Notes: a model not told the origin generated them from the letters alone. DNA of 64,000 bases from Actinomadura mexicana (GCF_900188105.1 NZ_FZNP01000001.1:930001-994000); one strand, 5' to 3'; positions 18,304 through 26,980 are shown, numbered from the stretch's first letter. Made by a program: numbers and translations.

Positions 18304-18576
18304 TCACCGGATGCGCTTGTCCTCCACATGCACGACCACGAGTTCCCGGCCGTCCTGATCGCGCTTGGAACGTCCGAGAAGTCCCCCGGCCAGATCGGGC
18401 GCGTCGTCCCCGGCCTCTTCGGGAGCGACAAAGGTGAGGATGTCGTTGTGGTGCCCGTACACGGCCCAGCCCGGCGCCTGGTCGAGATCGATCGTCCCGA
18501 ACTCACCGGCCGGAGTGCCCCCGTGGACGGGCCCGTACTCGCGGTGGTCTGTGCCGTCGTCGGAGGCCCGGCGGGC
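18304..18576 (-). pseudogene. Possible 3' remnant of a gene
   Basis: This stretch would otherwise be a gap of 375 bases. On the minus strand the frame from 18576 to the TGA at 18304 encodes a protein-like sequence of about 90 residues (WAVYGHHNDILTFVAPEE in the middle, ending VVVHVEDKRIR). The frame is closed upstream by a stop at 18577-18579 and has no good start codon. GC at third positions is high but lower than in neighbours. It is followed after 10 nt by the next minus-strand gene, as in an operon. I read it as the tail of a gene that lost its front, with low certainty. Confidence 0.3.
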
Positions 18577-18669
18577 TCACCGCGTGCGGCGCAGGATCGG
18601 GTGGCGTCGGCGGCGACACCGGACCCTTCGCCATGCTCCTATCATGGGATCGGGAAGGTAGGTGGTCAC

Positions 18670-19170
18670 GTGCGCTATGTTGCCTACATCGGCAACCTGA
18701 CCCGGCTCGCGGTCGAACTGGTCAACGGGGACGAGCCGAGCGAGCTGCGGCGGGAGTTCTTCCAGCAGCACCACGTGGCGGAACCGGACGACCTGGGAGA
18801 CCTCCTTCCGGCCCTGCGCGACGCGGTCGCGGCCGTCGCCGACGGCGGGCCGCCCCTCCCGGTCAACCTGCTCCTGGACCGCCACCCGCCCGCGATGCAC
18901 GTCGCCGCGCACGACGGGGACGGCCCGCACCTGCACTTCGCCCGCGACGGGGAAGACGGCGTCCAGTGGCTCGGCCGCAGTTGCGCCGCCGCCCTCGCCC
19001 ACGTCGTGTGCGGGGACCCGGACGTCACCGTGGGCCGGTGCCGCGCGGACGGCTGCGCCCGCTTCTACGTGGACGAATCCCGCAACCGCAGCCGCCGGTT
19101 CTGCTCCAACGCCTGCGCCAGCCGCACGACCGTCGCCGCCCACCGCGCCCGCCGCCGGGCGAGCCGGTGA
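18670..19170 (+). CDS. CGNR zinc-finger regulator
   Basis: 166 residues. The N-terminal part is an ABATE-like region (YIGNLTRLAVELVNGD). The C-terminal 45 residues form a zinc finger with Cys pairs in GRCRADGCARF and FCSNACASR, the CGNR signature in variant form, followed by a basic tail. Such proteins are thought to be transcription regulators. The long N-terminal in-frame extension from 18328 is low in similarity to the family, so GTG 18670 is preferred; GGGAAGG lies about 15 nt upstream. It is convergent with the large gene ending at 19174. Confidence 0.85.
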   Translation: MRYVAYIGNLTRLAVELVNGDEPSELRREFFQQHHVAEPDDLGDLLPALRDAVAAVADGGPPLPVNLLLDRHPPAMHVAAHDGDGPHLHFARDGEDGVQWLGRSCAAALAHVVCGDPDVTVGRCRADGCARFYVDESRNRSRRFCSNACASRTTVAAHRARRRASR

Positions 19171-19173
19171 CCG

Positions 19174-22100
19174 CTACCGGGTGCCCTCCCGGTACGCCTC
19201 CACCGCGTACCGCAGGCGCGCCCCGACGAGCAGCGCCTCGTCCTCAGGGCATCCGAGGAGCCGCGTGACCAGCTCGACGATCTGGTCGTCGGTGAGATCC
19301 GGTTCGCGCTCGGCGACGTGCCCGACGATCTCGACCAGCTCGGGCCGCTTGTAGGACGCGATCGACCGCCCCCGCCGGACCTTCGCCTGCCCACCCGATG
19401 CCCCACTCGCCCGCCCCTGCGACGCCCCTTCCGCGCGCGCCGGAGATCCCGCCTGCGGACGAGGCCGCCCCTGCTGCGGGCCTTGCCGGCGCGCGGGTTC
19501 CGTCCGTGGCGGGGTCTCCGACTGCGGACGAGACTGCGCCTGCTGCGGGGGTCGTGTCCGTGGCGGGGGTTCCGGCTGCGGGCGAGGTTGTGGTTGTTGA
19601 GGCGGTGATCGCCGGGTCGGCTTCGGGTCCGGTAGCGGGCCGGGGTTACCCCAGATCGCCGGGATGTCCGTCCGGCCGGGAGGCGGAGCGTGCTCGGGCT
19701 CCGGGACGCGCGGGTTGGGGCCCGTGGCCTGGACGCCCGCCTCCTGGGCGGGCTCGTCCCGCCTCATGGCGTCCAGCCGCCGAGGCGGGAGGCCGCCGCC
19801 GCGCCCGCCCGGGCGGGGCGGCGCCTCGCCCTGCCCCTGCTGCTCCGTGCCCTGCGGCTCCCGCCGCGCCGCGTCCAGGCGCCGGGGCGGGACGCCCTGC
19901 CCGGGCGCACCCGCGCCAGGACGCGCGGGCGGCCGGGCCCGCACGTCCTGCTGCGTCACGTCCGGCCGCTCCCCCGCACGCGGGCCACGGTCCTCACGTG
20001 CTCCCGGTCCGGAGGCGGTCCCCTGCGGGCGCGCGGGTGCCCGACCGCGCACGTCGCCGCGCGGTTCCTCCTGGCGCGGCTCTTTCGGCCGTTCCAGCGG
20101 GCGCGGATCGCGGGGTCTCGTTTCGGCTTCCTTACGCGGAGCCGCGGGCGGCCGGGGACGGAGGTCTTGTTGCGTCACGTCCGGCCGCTGCCCCGCGCGG
20201 GGATCACGAGCTCGCGGGTCTGCCTCCTTGCGCGCAGGCAGCTCCGAGGCGGGGCTCGGGGGCTGGATCGGAATGTCCCGCTGGGTCGCGTCCGGGCGCT
20301 CGAACAGGGGGTGCGCGGCGGGCGACGGCGGGGTGCGGGGAGTGGTGAGGGCGGTGAAGAGCGGGGTGGTGGGGGTGATCACGTCGTGCAGGTCGGACGG
20401 GAGGCGGGGGCTCGGCGGCGGACCCTCGGGGGGCGGGAGCTCGGGGCCGGACGGGCCGACGAGGATGGTCCGGGGCGCGTGCCACAGGACGAAGAGCGCC
20501 TCGGCGCCTGCCTCGTGCTCGCCGTCGACGATGACGACGTCGAAGCCGTCGGGGGCGGGCGGGAGGACGTCCGGGACGCGCCACAGCGGGAGGATCCACG
20601 CGGGCACGATGTCGGGTCCGGAGCGGGCGAGGGCGGACGCGGCGGCGCGGGCGGCCGTGAGGTCGGCGCGGGCCTTGCGCAGGGCGTCCTCGGCCTCGGC
20701 GAGGGCGTCGCGGAGGCGGTCCGCGGCGGCGGGGCCGGTGGAGGCGGCGCGGCGGCGGGCCCACGTCCAGGCGTCGTCCCAGCGGCGGGCGCGGGCGTGC
20801 CAGACCTCGTCGCCGTCGGTGGCGACCATGAGGTTGGCGAGGTCGGGGTGGACGGCGCGGACGCGGGCGACCAGCTCCTCGGACCGGATCTGCCGGGAGC
20901 GCTCGTGCCGGGCCTCGGCGAGGGCGCCGAGGGCGCGGCCGTAGGCGGCGGCGTCGCGGGCGTCGACGGCGGCGAGCGCGGCGCGCAGCTCGGGCGGGTC
21001 GTCGCCGTCGGCGGGGCCGATCGAGTCGCGGAGGGCGTCCAGGTCGGCGGTGGCGCGGCCGACGCCGAGCCCTTCGAGGGCGTTGCGCAGGGCCGCGGCG
21101 TAGTCGTGCCACTGGATCGGATGGACGAGCGGCACGCGGAAGCCGGAGCGTTCGAGGAGCCGCCGCGTCGAGTCCAGGGCGGTCATCGCGTCGCGGACGC
21201 GGGCGAGCCGCGCGTGCGCGCGGACGAAGCGGGCGACGCGCTCGTCGGGCGGCAGGTCGGCGGGGAAGGAGATGCCCGCGGCCTCCCACACGTACTGCAG
21301 CTCCCGGCAGGTGATCCGCACCATGAGGTCGGTGTGGACGATGTCGAGCAGCTCCGGCGTGGTCGGCGCCGCGCCGTCCACCTTCACCGTGGCGAGGAGT
21401 GGCTCGGCCTGGCGCTGGGCCCCCGACCGCAGCGGACCGCGCTTGAGGGCGCCGCCGTCGGCCAGGTAGGCGCGCAGGTCCTGGGCGGCGGCGGCGAGGC
21501 CGCGCAGGTCGGCGTCGGAAGGCAGCTCGACGCGGTGGCCGCTCAGCTCGCCGAGGGCGTGCTCGGCCCACTGCGCGCGGGACGTCATCTCCACCACGCG
21601 GGCCCAGATGAGGGGCCGCCGCTCGGCGAGGGCGTCGCCGAGGGCGCGCACCGCGAGGTCGGAGGGGCTCCAGCCGCCCGGGTGGCCCTCCAGGCCGAGG
21701 TCGCGGAGCGCGGCGCCGACGACGGAGGCGTCCCCGTCGAGGCGGGCGAGAAGGGTGACGTCGCTGTCGCGCAGGAGCTGCGACAGCTCGGTCCGGGACC
21801 GTTCGGCGCGCTCGGCGGCGGCGGCCTCCGCCTCGATCAGGGTGCGGACGTAGGCGGCGCTCGGCAGCGCGCCCGGGTCGACGTCCCGCTGCTCGGTGCG
21901 GGCCTTGCGTTCGGCGGTCTCCTCCGCGAGGAGGACGACCAGCTCGGCGGCCTCTGACCGGGAGATCGGCGGGCCCGGCGGCAGGTCGGGCCGGACCGGC
22001 ATCCACGACAGCTCGGGCTCCTCGCCGCGCAGGTCGGGCGGGGGCTCCGCCGGCTCGCCGCCGCGCAGGCGCTCGGTGATCTCGGCGACCCGCCGGGCGG

Positions 22101-23160
22101 CGGCCTCCTCCCGCTCGGCGAGGGCGTCGAGGCCGGGGTCGCCCGCGGCGCGGATCGCGTCCGCCACGCGGGCCGCCATGGCGGCGTCGGTGGCGGTGAG
22201 GGCGGCGAGGCCGGGCGGGAGCGCGCTGCGCAGCGCGGCGGACGCGGCCGGGCCGGAGGTGGCGACGAGCACCCGGCGGCCCCGCGCGAGCAGCCCGGCG
22301 AGCAGGTCCGGGACGGTCTCCGGCGCCCGCTCCGGTATGTGCATGACCTGCGGTTTCAGCGTCGGCGAGACGAACCGCGCGACCCCCTCGGGGACGCCGC
22401 GCGGCAGCAGGCTCAGCAGCTTGGCGTGGTGGTCGGCGACGGCCTCGCGGCCCGCCGGGCGGACGACGAGGGCGGGCGCGAGGCGCAGTCGGGGGACGGG
22501 CGAGGCGGCGTCGGCGTCGGGCGTCCAGTCCTCGCGGTAGTCGGCGGGGCTCGTCAGCGCGACCTGGCACCACTTGCGCAGGACGTCGCCGACGGAGGCG
22601 TTGAGCCCGAAGCCCTGCCCGGCCTGCACGGCGTCGGCGATCCAGTCCGCGGGCCGGAAGCCGGGGTGCCCGGACAGCAGTTCCCGGTCGCGCAGGGTGG
22701 TGTGCCCGGCGAGGACGACGTCGACGCGCTCGGTCCGCTCGTCCAGGACGATCCGGACGGGCGTGCTCAGCAGATGGTCGTGGACGGCGGGCCGCCACGA
22801 CAGCAGGCCCGTGGCGAGGACCGCCTCCTCGCCGGACAGGTCGCGCAGGATGCGGTACCAGTTGCGGAGGCCGAGCCAGCCGTCGAACTCCTCCAGCACG
22901 ACCGGCGGCGTCAGCGGGATGACCGGGACGCTGAACAGCACCTCGCCGGGCCCGGCGTCGGCCTCCACGTAGACGTCGCCGGGCAGGCCGGCCAGCCAGT
23001 GGACGTGCTCGTGGTCGGCGAGGTCGCGCGAGGGGCGCCGCCGGGCCCGCGCCAGGTCGCGCAGGTACCCGAGCAGTCGCGCCGCGTGGTCTGCCTCCCG
23101 CGCGGCGGCTTCGTCCAGGGCCTGGCCCGGACGGCCGGGACCCGGAGCCTCGTCAGGCAC
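19174..23160 (-). CDS. Large protein with degenerate DNA2/NAM7-like helicase core and Pro-rich repeats
   Basis: 1328 residues. Residues 1-250 are a novel N-terminal region. From about 270 the sequence follows the order of superfamily 1 DNA2/NAM7-like helicases: GRRVLVATSGPAASAALRSAL resembles the segment after motif I, two charged helical (coiled-coil) regions occupy about 340-840, and FDVVIVDGEH near 885 resembles the motif II strand, with DEAS changed to DGEH. The Walker A GxxGxGKT is missing; HIPERAPETV stands in its place, so ATPase activity is doubtful. Residues about 930-1260 are Pro/Arg/Gln-rich with repeats (RPDVTQQD, PPRRLDA). A small C-terminal helical domain (YKRPELVEIVGHVAE onward) closes it. 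GTG 23160 has GGGGAGGAG upstream. The role is unknown. Confidence 0.75.
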   Translation of the reverse strand: MPDEAPGPGRPGQALDEAAAREADHAARLLGYLRDLARARRRPSRDLADHEHVHWLAGLPGDVYVEADAGPGEVLFSVPVIPLTPPVVLEEFDGWLGLRNWYRILRDLSGEEAVLATGLLSWRPAVHDHLLSTPVRIVLDERTERVDVVLAGHTTLRDRELLSGHPGFRPADWIADAVQAGQGFGLNASVGDVLRKWCQVALTSPADYREDWTPDADAASPVPRLRLAPALVVRPAGREAVADHHAKLLSLLPRGVPEGVARFVSPTLKPQVMHIPERAPETVPDLLAGLLARGRRVLVATSGPAASAALRSALPPGLAALTATDAAMAARVADAIRAAGDPGLDALAEREEAAARRVAEITERLRGGEPAEPPPDLRGEEPELSWMPVRPDLPPGPPISRSEAAELVVLLAEETAERKARTEQRDVDPGALPSAAYVRTLIEAEAAAAERAERSRTELSQLLRDSDVTLLARLDGDASVVGAALRDLGLEGHPGGWSPSDLAVRALGDALAERRPLIWARVVEMTSRAQWAEHALGELSGHRVELPSDADLRGLAAAAQDLRAYLADGGALKRGPLRSGAQRQAEPLLATVKVDGAAPTTPELLDIVHTDLMVRITCRELQYVWEAAGISFPADLPPDERVARFVRAHARLARVRDAMTALDSTRRLLERSGFRVPLVHPIQWHDYAAALRNALEGLGVGRATADLDALRDSIGPADGDDPPELRAALAAVDARDAAAYGRALGALAEARHERSRQIRSEELVARVRAVHPDLANLMVATDGDEVWHARARRWDDAWTWARRRAASTGPAAADRLRDALAEAEDALRKARADLTAARAAASALARSGPDIVPAWILPLWRVPDVLPPAPDGFDVVIVDGEHEAGAEALFVLWHAPRTILVGPSGPELPPPEGPPPSPRLPSDLHDVITPTTPLFTALTTPRTPPSPAAHPLFERPDATQRDIPIQPPSPASELPARKEADPRARDPRAGQRPDVTQQDLRPRPPAAPRKEAETRPRDPRPLERPKEPRQEEPRGDVRGRAPARPQGTASGPGAREDRGPRAGERPDVTQQDVRARPPARPGAGAPGQGVPPRRLDAARREPQGTEQQGQGEAPPRPGGRGGGLPPRRLDAMRRDEPAQEAGVQATGPNPRVPEPEHAPPPGRTDIPAIWGNPGPLPDPKPTRRSPPQQPQPRPQPEPPPRTRPPQQAQSRPQSETPPRTEPARRQGPQQGRPRPQAGSPARAEGASQGRASGASGGQAKVRRGRSIASYKRPELVEIVGHVAEREPDLTDDQIVELVTRLLGCPEDEALLVGARLRYAVEAYREGTR

Positions 23161-23243
23161 CGCGGCTCCTCCCCACGGGAATGGTGGTGCCCCGATCTAA
23201 CACCCCTGGGCGGCCCCGGTCGAGCACAATCGTTGATCTTGAG

Positions 23244-23447
23244 TTAGCGGGCGCCGGCCATGTGGCGCTCCTCGTTCGGCATCATGGCCCAGAGGACCAG
23301 GTAGACGACGAACTGCGGCCCGGGCAGCAGGCACGAGAGCAGGAACAGGATCCGGACGGTCCACGGGGTCATGCCGAACCGGCGCGCGAGACCGGCGCAG
23401 ACACCCGCGATGACGCGGTCGCGACGCGGACGATAGAGGCCGTTCAT
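23244..23447 (-). CDS. PspC-domain membrane protein
   Basis: 67 residues. The N-terminus YRPRRDRVIAGVCAGLARRFG is typical of PspC, followed by one or two hydrophobic stretches (VRILFLLSCLLPGPQFVVYLVLWAMMP). PspC proteins belong to envelope stress (phage-shock) responses, though many short actinobacterial copies have no tested role. ATG 23447 is chosen because it follows GAGAGAAG and begins the conserved domain; a longer frame to 23513 exists. It is transcribed separately from its neighbours. Confidence 0.9.
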   Translation of the reverse strand: MNGLYRPRRDRVIAGVCAGLARRFGMTPWTVRILFLLSCLLPGPQFVVYLVLWAMMPNEERHMAGAR

Positions 23448-23591
23448 GGTTCTTCTCTCCCCGATTCTTCGAGCGGTGAACACGACCGCGGTTCTCGCGG
23501 CCATGTCCCTCACGCTACGAACCGGACGGCCGGTCCCACATCGCTCTCTCGGCGTGTTCCCCGCTGCTACCTCAGGAGTACGGGACGTCCC

Positions 23592-24362
23592 CTAGGGGGC
23601 AGCCGGCCCTTGGGCGCGGCCGGCGTTGTGCTCGGCGACGAGGCTCGGCAGGCCGGCCAGGTCGTCGAGCACGAACAGGCACTCGCCGAGCGCTTCGTCG
23701 TCCTTCTGGATGTTCCCCCACGGGCCGCGGCGCAGGAACGCCGCCCGCATCCCGAAGTCCAGGGCGGGCCGGACGTCGTTGTCGATGCGGTCCCCCACGT
23801 ACAGGACGCGGTCGGGCAGGACGTCGGCGAGCTGGGCGCAGCGCTCGAAGAACTCGTGGGACGGCTTGCTGACGCCCCACACGTCCGAGATGCCGACGAC
23901 GTCCGCGTCCAGGGCCAGCTCCGCCATCTGCTCGGCCGCCTGGACCGGCTGGTTGCCCGCGATCCCGACGAACAGGCCCTGGTCGCGCAGGCCCGACAGG
24001 CACGCCCGCGCGTCCGGGTACAGGTCGTCCGGCCCGAACCCGTTCGGGACGCCCGCCTCCTCGCGGCGCCGCTGCTCCTCCTCTAGGTCGAACCCGGGCC
24101 GGAAGTACTCGAACAGGTCCGCGTGGTCGCCGCCGGTCGCGAGCAGCGCGCCGAGCTTGGTGAGGAAGGTGTGCCTGGGCACGCCGAGCCAGTCGGCCCA
24201 GCGCCCGTAGATCTCGCCCTCGTTGATGAGGGTCTCGCCGATGTCGAAGAAGACGGCCTGGATGGAGCGGGGCTCCAGGAGGCGCGCTCCGTGCTCGGCG
24301 GAACCGGCGCGCTCGCCGGCCGGCGGCTCGGCGGTCGGGGGGATGCGGGGGGAGGCGTTCAC
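23592..24362 (-). CDS. HAD-superfamily hydrolase
   Basis: 256 residues. Motif I is FFDIGETL, with the nucleophilic Asp present and the usual second Asp replaced by Gly, as in a known subset of HAD proteins. Motif III Lys lies in SKPSHEFF and motif IV is VGDRIDND. A helical cap sits between motifs I and II. It is likely a phosphatase or dehalogenase-like enzyme of unknown substrate. GTG 24362 overlaps the upstream metallo-hydrolase stop by 4 nt (GTGA), so the two genes form an operon. The 3' end runs into an AGGGGG-rich gap before pspC. Confidence 0.85.
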   Translation of the reverse strand: MNASPRIPPTAEPPAGERAGSAEHGARLLEPRSIQAVFFDIGETLINEGEIYGRWADWLGVPRHTFLTKLGALLATGGDHADLFEYFRPGFDLEEEQRRREEAGVPNGFGPDDLYPDARACLSGLRDQGLFVGIAGNQPVQAAEQMAELALDADVVGISDVWGVSKPSHEFFERCAQLADVLPDRVLYVGDRIDNDVRPALDFGMRAAFLRRGPWGNIQKDDEALGECLFVLDDLAGLPSLVAEHNAGRAQGPAAP

Positions 24363-25009
24363 TTGGCGGCCAGGTCCACGGTGGTGCCGGGAGCGAGGCG
24401 CACGAACTCCCTGCCGAGTTCGTCGCCGGCACTGGTGAGGACGCGTTGCATCACCTGGAGGCCGATGTCGTTGAGCAGCCCGTCGTGGATGGCGAAGGCG
24501 CGCTCCGGGCGGACCGCCCGCGTGTACTCGTACAGGTCGAGCGCCCGCATCCAGGGCGCGTTGCCGGGCAGGCACAGCGTCGGGACGGGCTCGGACGGGA
24601 CGGTCAGCGCGTCCCCCGGGTGGAAGACCTCGCCGTCGACCAGGAACCCGACGTTCGGGACGGGCGGCAGGTCCGGATGCATGATCTCGTGGTCCTCGCC
24701 GTAGACGTGGACGTCGAAGCCGGCGATCGTGACGGCGTCGCCGTGGCCGACCTGGTGGACGCGTCCGCCGAGGTCGGCGAGGTTCTCCGCCACGGCGCGG
24801 GACGTCCACGCCTCCAGGGCGGGGCGGTCGGCCATCGCCGCGCGCAGCGCGTCGGCGTCGAAGTGGTCGAAGTGCTCGTGGGTGATCAGTACGGCGTCGG
24901 CGGCGGCCAGCGCGTCCGCGGCCCCGCTGAACGAGCCGGGGTCGATGACGATCGCGCGGTCGTCCTCGGCGAGCTGCACGCACGCGTGTCCGAGCTTGGT
25001 GAGGCGCAT
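24359..25009 (-). CDS. UlaG-like metallo-beta-lactamase fold hydrolase
   Basis: 216 residues, with the metal signature THEHFDHFD and downstream metal-binding histidines (VFHPGD, AIHDGL). It resembles the UlaG/COG2220 group of small hydrolases of largely unknown substrate. It heads a two-gene operon with the HAD protein. The promoter region is shared with the divergent phosphotransferase and contains a perfect KstR-type palindrome 57 bp before the start, so control by a steroid-responsive repressor is likely. Confidence 0.9.
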   Translation of the reverse strand: MRLTKLGHACVQLAEDDRAIVIDPGSFSGAADALAAADAVLITHEHFDHFDADALRAAMADRPALEAWTSRAVAENLADLGGRVHQVGHGDAVTIAGFDVHVYGEDHEIMHPDLPPVPNVGFLVDGEVFHPGDALTVPSEPVPTLCLPGNAPWMRALDLYEYTRAVRPERAFAIHDGLLNDIGLQVMQRVLTSAGDELGREFVRLAPGTTVDLAAK

Positions 25010-25065
25010 CCGGCGATTTTTTCACGGGACCGCCCCCGCCCATTGACCACCCCCCGGACCGTTGA

Positions 25066-25079
25066 TAGAACACGTTCTA
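25066..25079. promoter_or_regulatory. KstR-type operator (exact consensus match)
   Basis: TAGAACACGTTCTA fits the published KstR consensus TnnAACnnGTTnnA at every fixed position and is palindromic apart from the two central bases. It lies 46 bp before the phosphotransferase ATG and 56 bp before the divergent metallo-hydrolase, so it could control both. No KstR gene is in the window. Confidence 0.75.
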
Positions 25080-25125
25080 ATTCGGGCCCGACCCCGGCCA
25101 GCAGGCACGGCAAGGAGGCGGTGCG

Positions 25126-26193
25126 ATGCCCGTTCCCGACCAGCGCGATCCCGAGATCACCAGGCGGACCCTCACGCGGTGGCTGCAGGGCCATCTGCCC
25201 GGTGTCCGCATCCCGCGCGTGGAGACGCCCCAGACCAGCGGCTTCTCCAACGAGACCCTGCTCTTCGAGGCCGAGTGGAACGACGCCGGCGGCGCGCCGA
25301 GGCGCGAACCGCTCGTCGCGCGGGTCGCCCCGGAGAAGTACCAGATCTTCCCGGAGCCGCGGTTCGAGGAGCAGTACCGGCTGATGCGCATCCTGGACGA
25401 GCGCACCTCCATCCCGGTGCCGCCGATCCGCTGGTACGAGCCGTCCAGCGACGTGCTGGGCGCCGCGTTCTTCGTGATGGGCCGCGTCGACGGCCGCGTC
25501 CCGACCGACATGCCGCCGTACCACATGGACGGCTGGGTGACCGAGGTACCGCCGGGCGAGCGGGCCGCGATGTGGTGGTCCACCCTGGAGATCATGGCGC
25601 GGCTGCACCGGCTGGACGTCCGCGCGCTGGACCTCGGCTTCCTCGACCAGCCGGCCTGGGGGGCGCCGGGCCTCGACCAGCGGCTCACCTACTACGAGCA
25701 CTACCTGGGCTGGGCCTACCAGGGGCCGCAGGAGACGGCGCTCAGGGCCCTGGAGTGGCTGAAGGCGAACCGCCCCGACGAGCCGGACGACCCCGTCGCC
25801 CTGTGGGGCGACGCCCGCATCGGCAACGTGATCTTCCAGGACGGGACGCCGGCGGCGGTGCTGGACTGGGAGGGCGCCGTGCTCGGCGCCCCCGAAGAGG
25901 ACCTCGCCTGGTTCATGTTCCTGGACCGGCACCACTCCGAGGGCGTCGGCGCGGCCCGGCTGGAGGGCTTCCCCTCCTACACCGAGACCGTCGCCCGCTA
26001 CGAGGAGCTGCTCGGACGCCCGATGCGCCACATGGCGTACTACGAGATCCTGTCCGGCTTCAAGTTCTCGGTGATCATGGCCCGGATCGGGCAGGCGATG
26101 ATCGACTTCGGCTGGATCGACGAGACGTCCGACTTCCCCCACGACAACAACTGCACGCAGCTGCTCGCCCGCATCCTGGGAGGGGACCGGTGA
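25126..26193 (+). CDS. APH/ACAD10-like phosphotransferase family protein
   Basis: 355 residues. Kinase-like fold of the aminoglycoside phosphotransferase superfamily: the N-lobe begins with SGFSNETLLFEA, the Brenner motif reads WGDARIGNV (His replaced by Trp, as in many members of this subgroup) and the metal motif is LDWEGA. Members linked to lipid catabolism are thought to phosphorylate hydroxylated acyl-CoA or sterol intermediates before elimination. The exact KstR-type site upstream supports such a link here, but the substrate is not shown. An AAGGAGG sequence precedes ATG 25126. Confidence 0.88.
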   Translation: MPVPDQRDPEITRRTLTRWLQGHLPGVRIPRVETPQTSGFSNETLLFEAEWNDAGGAPRREPLVARVAPEKYQIFPEPRFEEQYRLMRILDERTSIPVPPIRWYEPSSDVLGAAFFVMGRVDGRVPTDMPPYHMDGWVTEVPPGERAAMWWSTLEIMARLHRLDVRALDLGFLDQPAWGAPGLDQRLTYYEHYLGWAYQGPQETALRALEWLKANRPDEPDDPVALWGDARIGNVIFQDGTPAAVLDWEGAVLGAPEEDLAWFMFLDRHHSEGVGAARLEGFPSYTETVARYEELLGRPMRHMAYYEILSGFKFSVIMARIGQAMIDFGWIDETSDFPHDNNCTQLLARILGGDR

Positions 26194-26315
26194 CGCACCC
26201 GTGGTTCCCGGGCTGACCGGTCCCCGACGGCCGCCCGAACACGGGCCCGCGCCCCCGCGATGCGACGTCCCGGGCGGGCGGCGGGCGGAGTGATCCATCT
26301 GCGACACTGGCGCTC

Positions 26316-26516
26316 GTGACGACCCCGCCTTCGCCCGACCCCCTGGACGCGGGACGGTCGTTCCGGCGAGAACCGGACCGGCAGGCGCGCGACCGCTCCC
26401 CCATCTGGCGCGACCAGCCGCGCGGCCTGGCCTGCGCGGTGATCGCCGCGTTCGCTGTCCTCACCGCGGCGGCGTTCGTGTTCGCCGTGGTCGCCGTGGT
26501 CGCGGCGATGCGCTGA
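26316..26516 (+). CDS. Small single-span membrane protein
   Basis: 66 residues: an Arg/Asp/Pro-rich cytoplasmic part, then one hydrophobic helix (AVIAAFAVLTAAAFVFAVVAVVAA) at the C-terminus. It starts at GTG 26316. I do not recognise a family. It is followed by a strong hairpin shared with the convergent gene at 26587. Confidence 0.55.
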   Translation: MTTPPSPDPLDAGRSFRREPDRQARDRSPIWRDQPRGLACAVIAAFAVLTAAAFVFAVVAVVAAMR

Positions 26517-26539
26517 CGCGCGGGACGGCGGACAGGACG

Positions 26540-26577
26540 CGAGACCGGGGCGGCCCGGCGGGCGCGCCCCGGTCTCG
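26540..26577. terminator. Hairpin between convergent genes
   Basis: CGAGACCGGGGCG (26540-26552) pairs exactly with CGCCCCGGTCTCG (26565-26577), leaving a 12-nt loop. It sits between the stop of the + gene (26516) and the stop of the - gene (26587), so it can serve both. No U-run, as is usual at this GC content. Confidence 0.7.
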
Positions 26578-26586
26578 TCCTACACG

Positions 26587-26886
26587 TCAGGTGGGAGTTC
26601 CCTCAGACCCCTCCGCGATGGTGAAGGCCACGTCGCCCTGCGGGTCGACCTGGGCGTCGAGGGTCTTGTCGTCGAGCATCTCGGCGACCGTGGGTTCCAG
26701 GTACACCTTGGCGCCCTCCTCCTCCACGACCTGGTCGCCGGCCTCGGGGGCCGGGGCCACCGATAGCCGCAGCGCGTCCGAGCCGTCGAGCCCGGACTCG
26801 ATGCGGATGCCGGTCTCGGGCGGAAGCTCCGGGTTGGCGGTCACCGTACGGATGACCTGGACGGCACCGCTGGTCAGCGTGAGCAC
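26587..26886 (-). CDS. IscA/HesB-fold protein without cysteines
   Basis: 99 residues starting at GTG 26886, with GAGGAG six nt upstream. LTLTSGAVQVIR and the acidic segments GDQVVEEEGAKVYLEP and LDDKTLDAQVD follow the A-type iron-sulfur carrier (HesB/IscA) fold. The three metal-binding cysteines of true IscA proteins are absent; the protein has no Cys at all. It therefore cannot carry a cluster in the usual way. Such Cys-less homologues are frequent in actinomycetes and their role is unknown. Single gene, convergent with the small membrane protein. Confidence 0.8.
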   Translation of the reverse strand: MLTLTSGAVQVIRTVTANPELPPETGIRIESGLDGSDALRLSVAPAPEAGDQVVEEEGAKVYLEPTVAEMLDDKTLDAQVDPQGDVAFTIAEGSEGTPT

Positions 26887-26980
26887 GATCAGCTCCTCAC
26901 GTCTCTTCGTTCGCTGTCGGGATTTGCCCCACCCTCCCCGATCCTCACTGCGGTAAACATCGGGACGTGATCGGACGGTC

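Noticed and set aside
18328..18669. N-terminal extension of the CGNR protein
   Set aside because: The family starts close to YVAYIGN; the extension has no likeness to it and lies over a possible minus-strand gene remnant.
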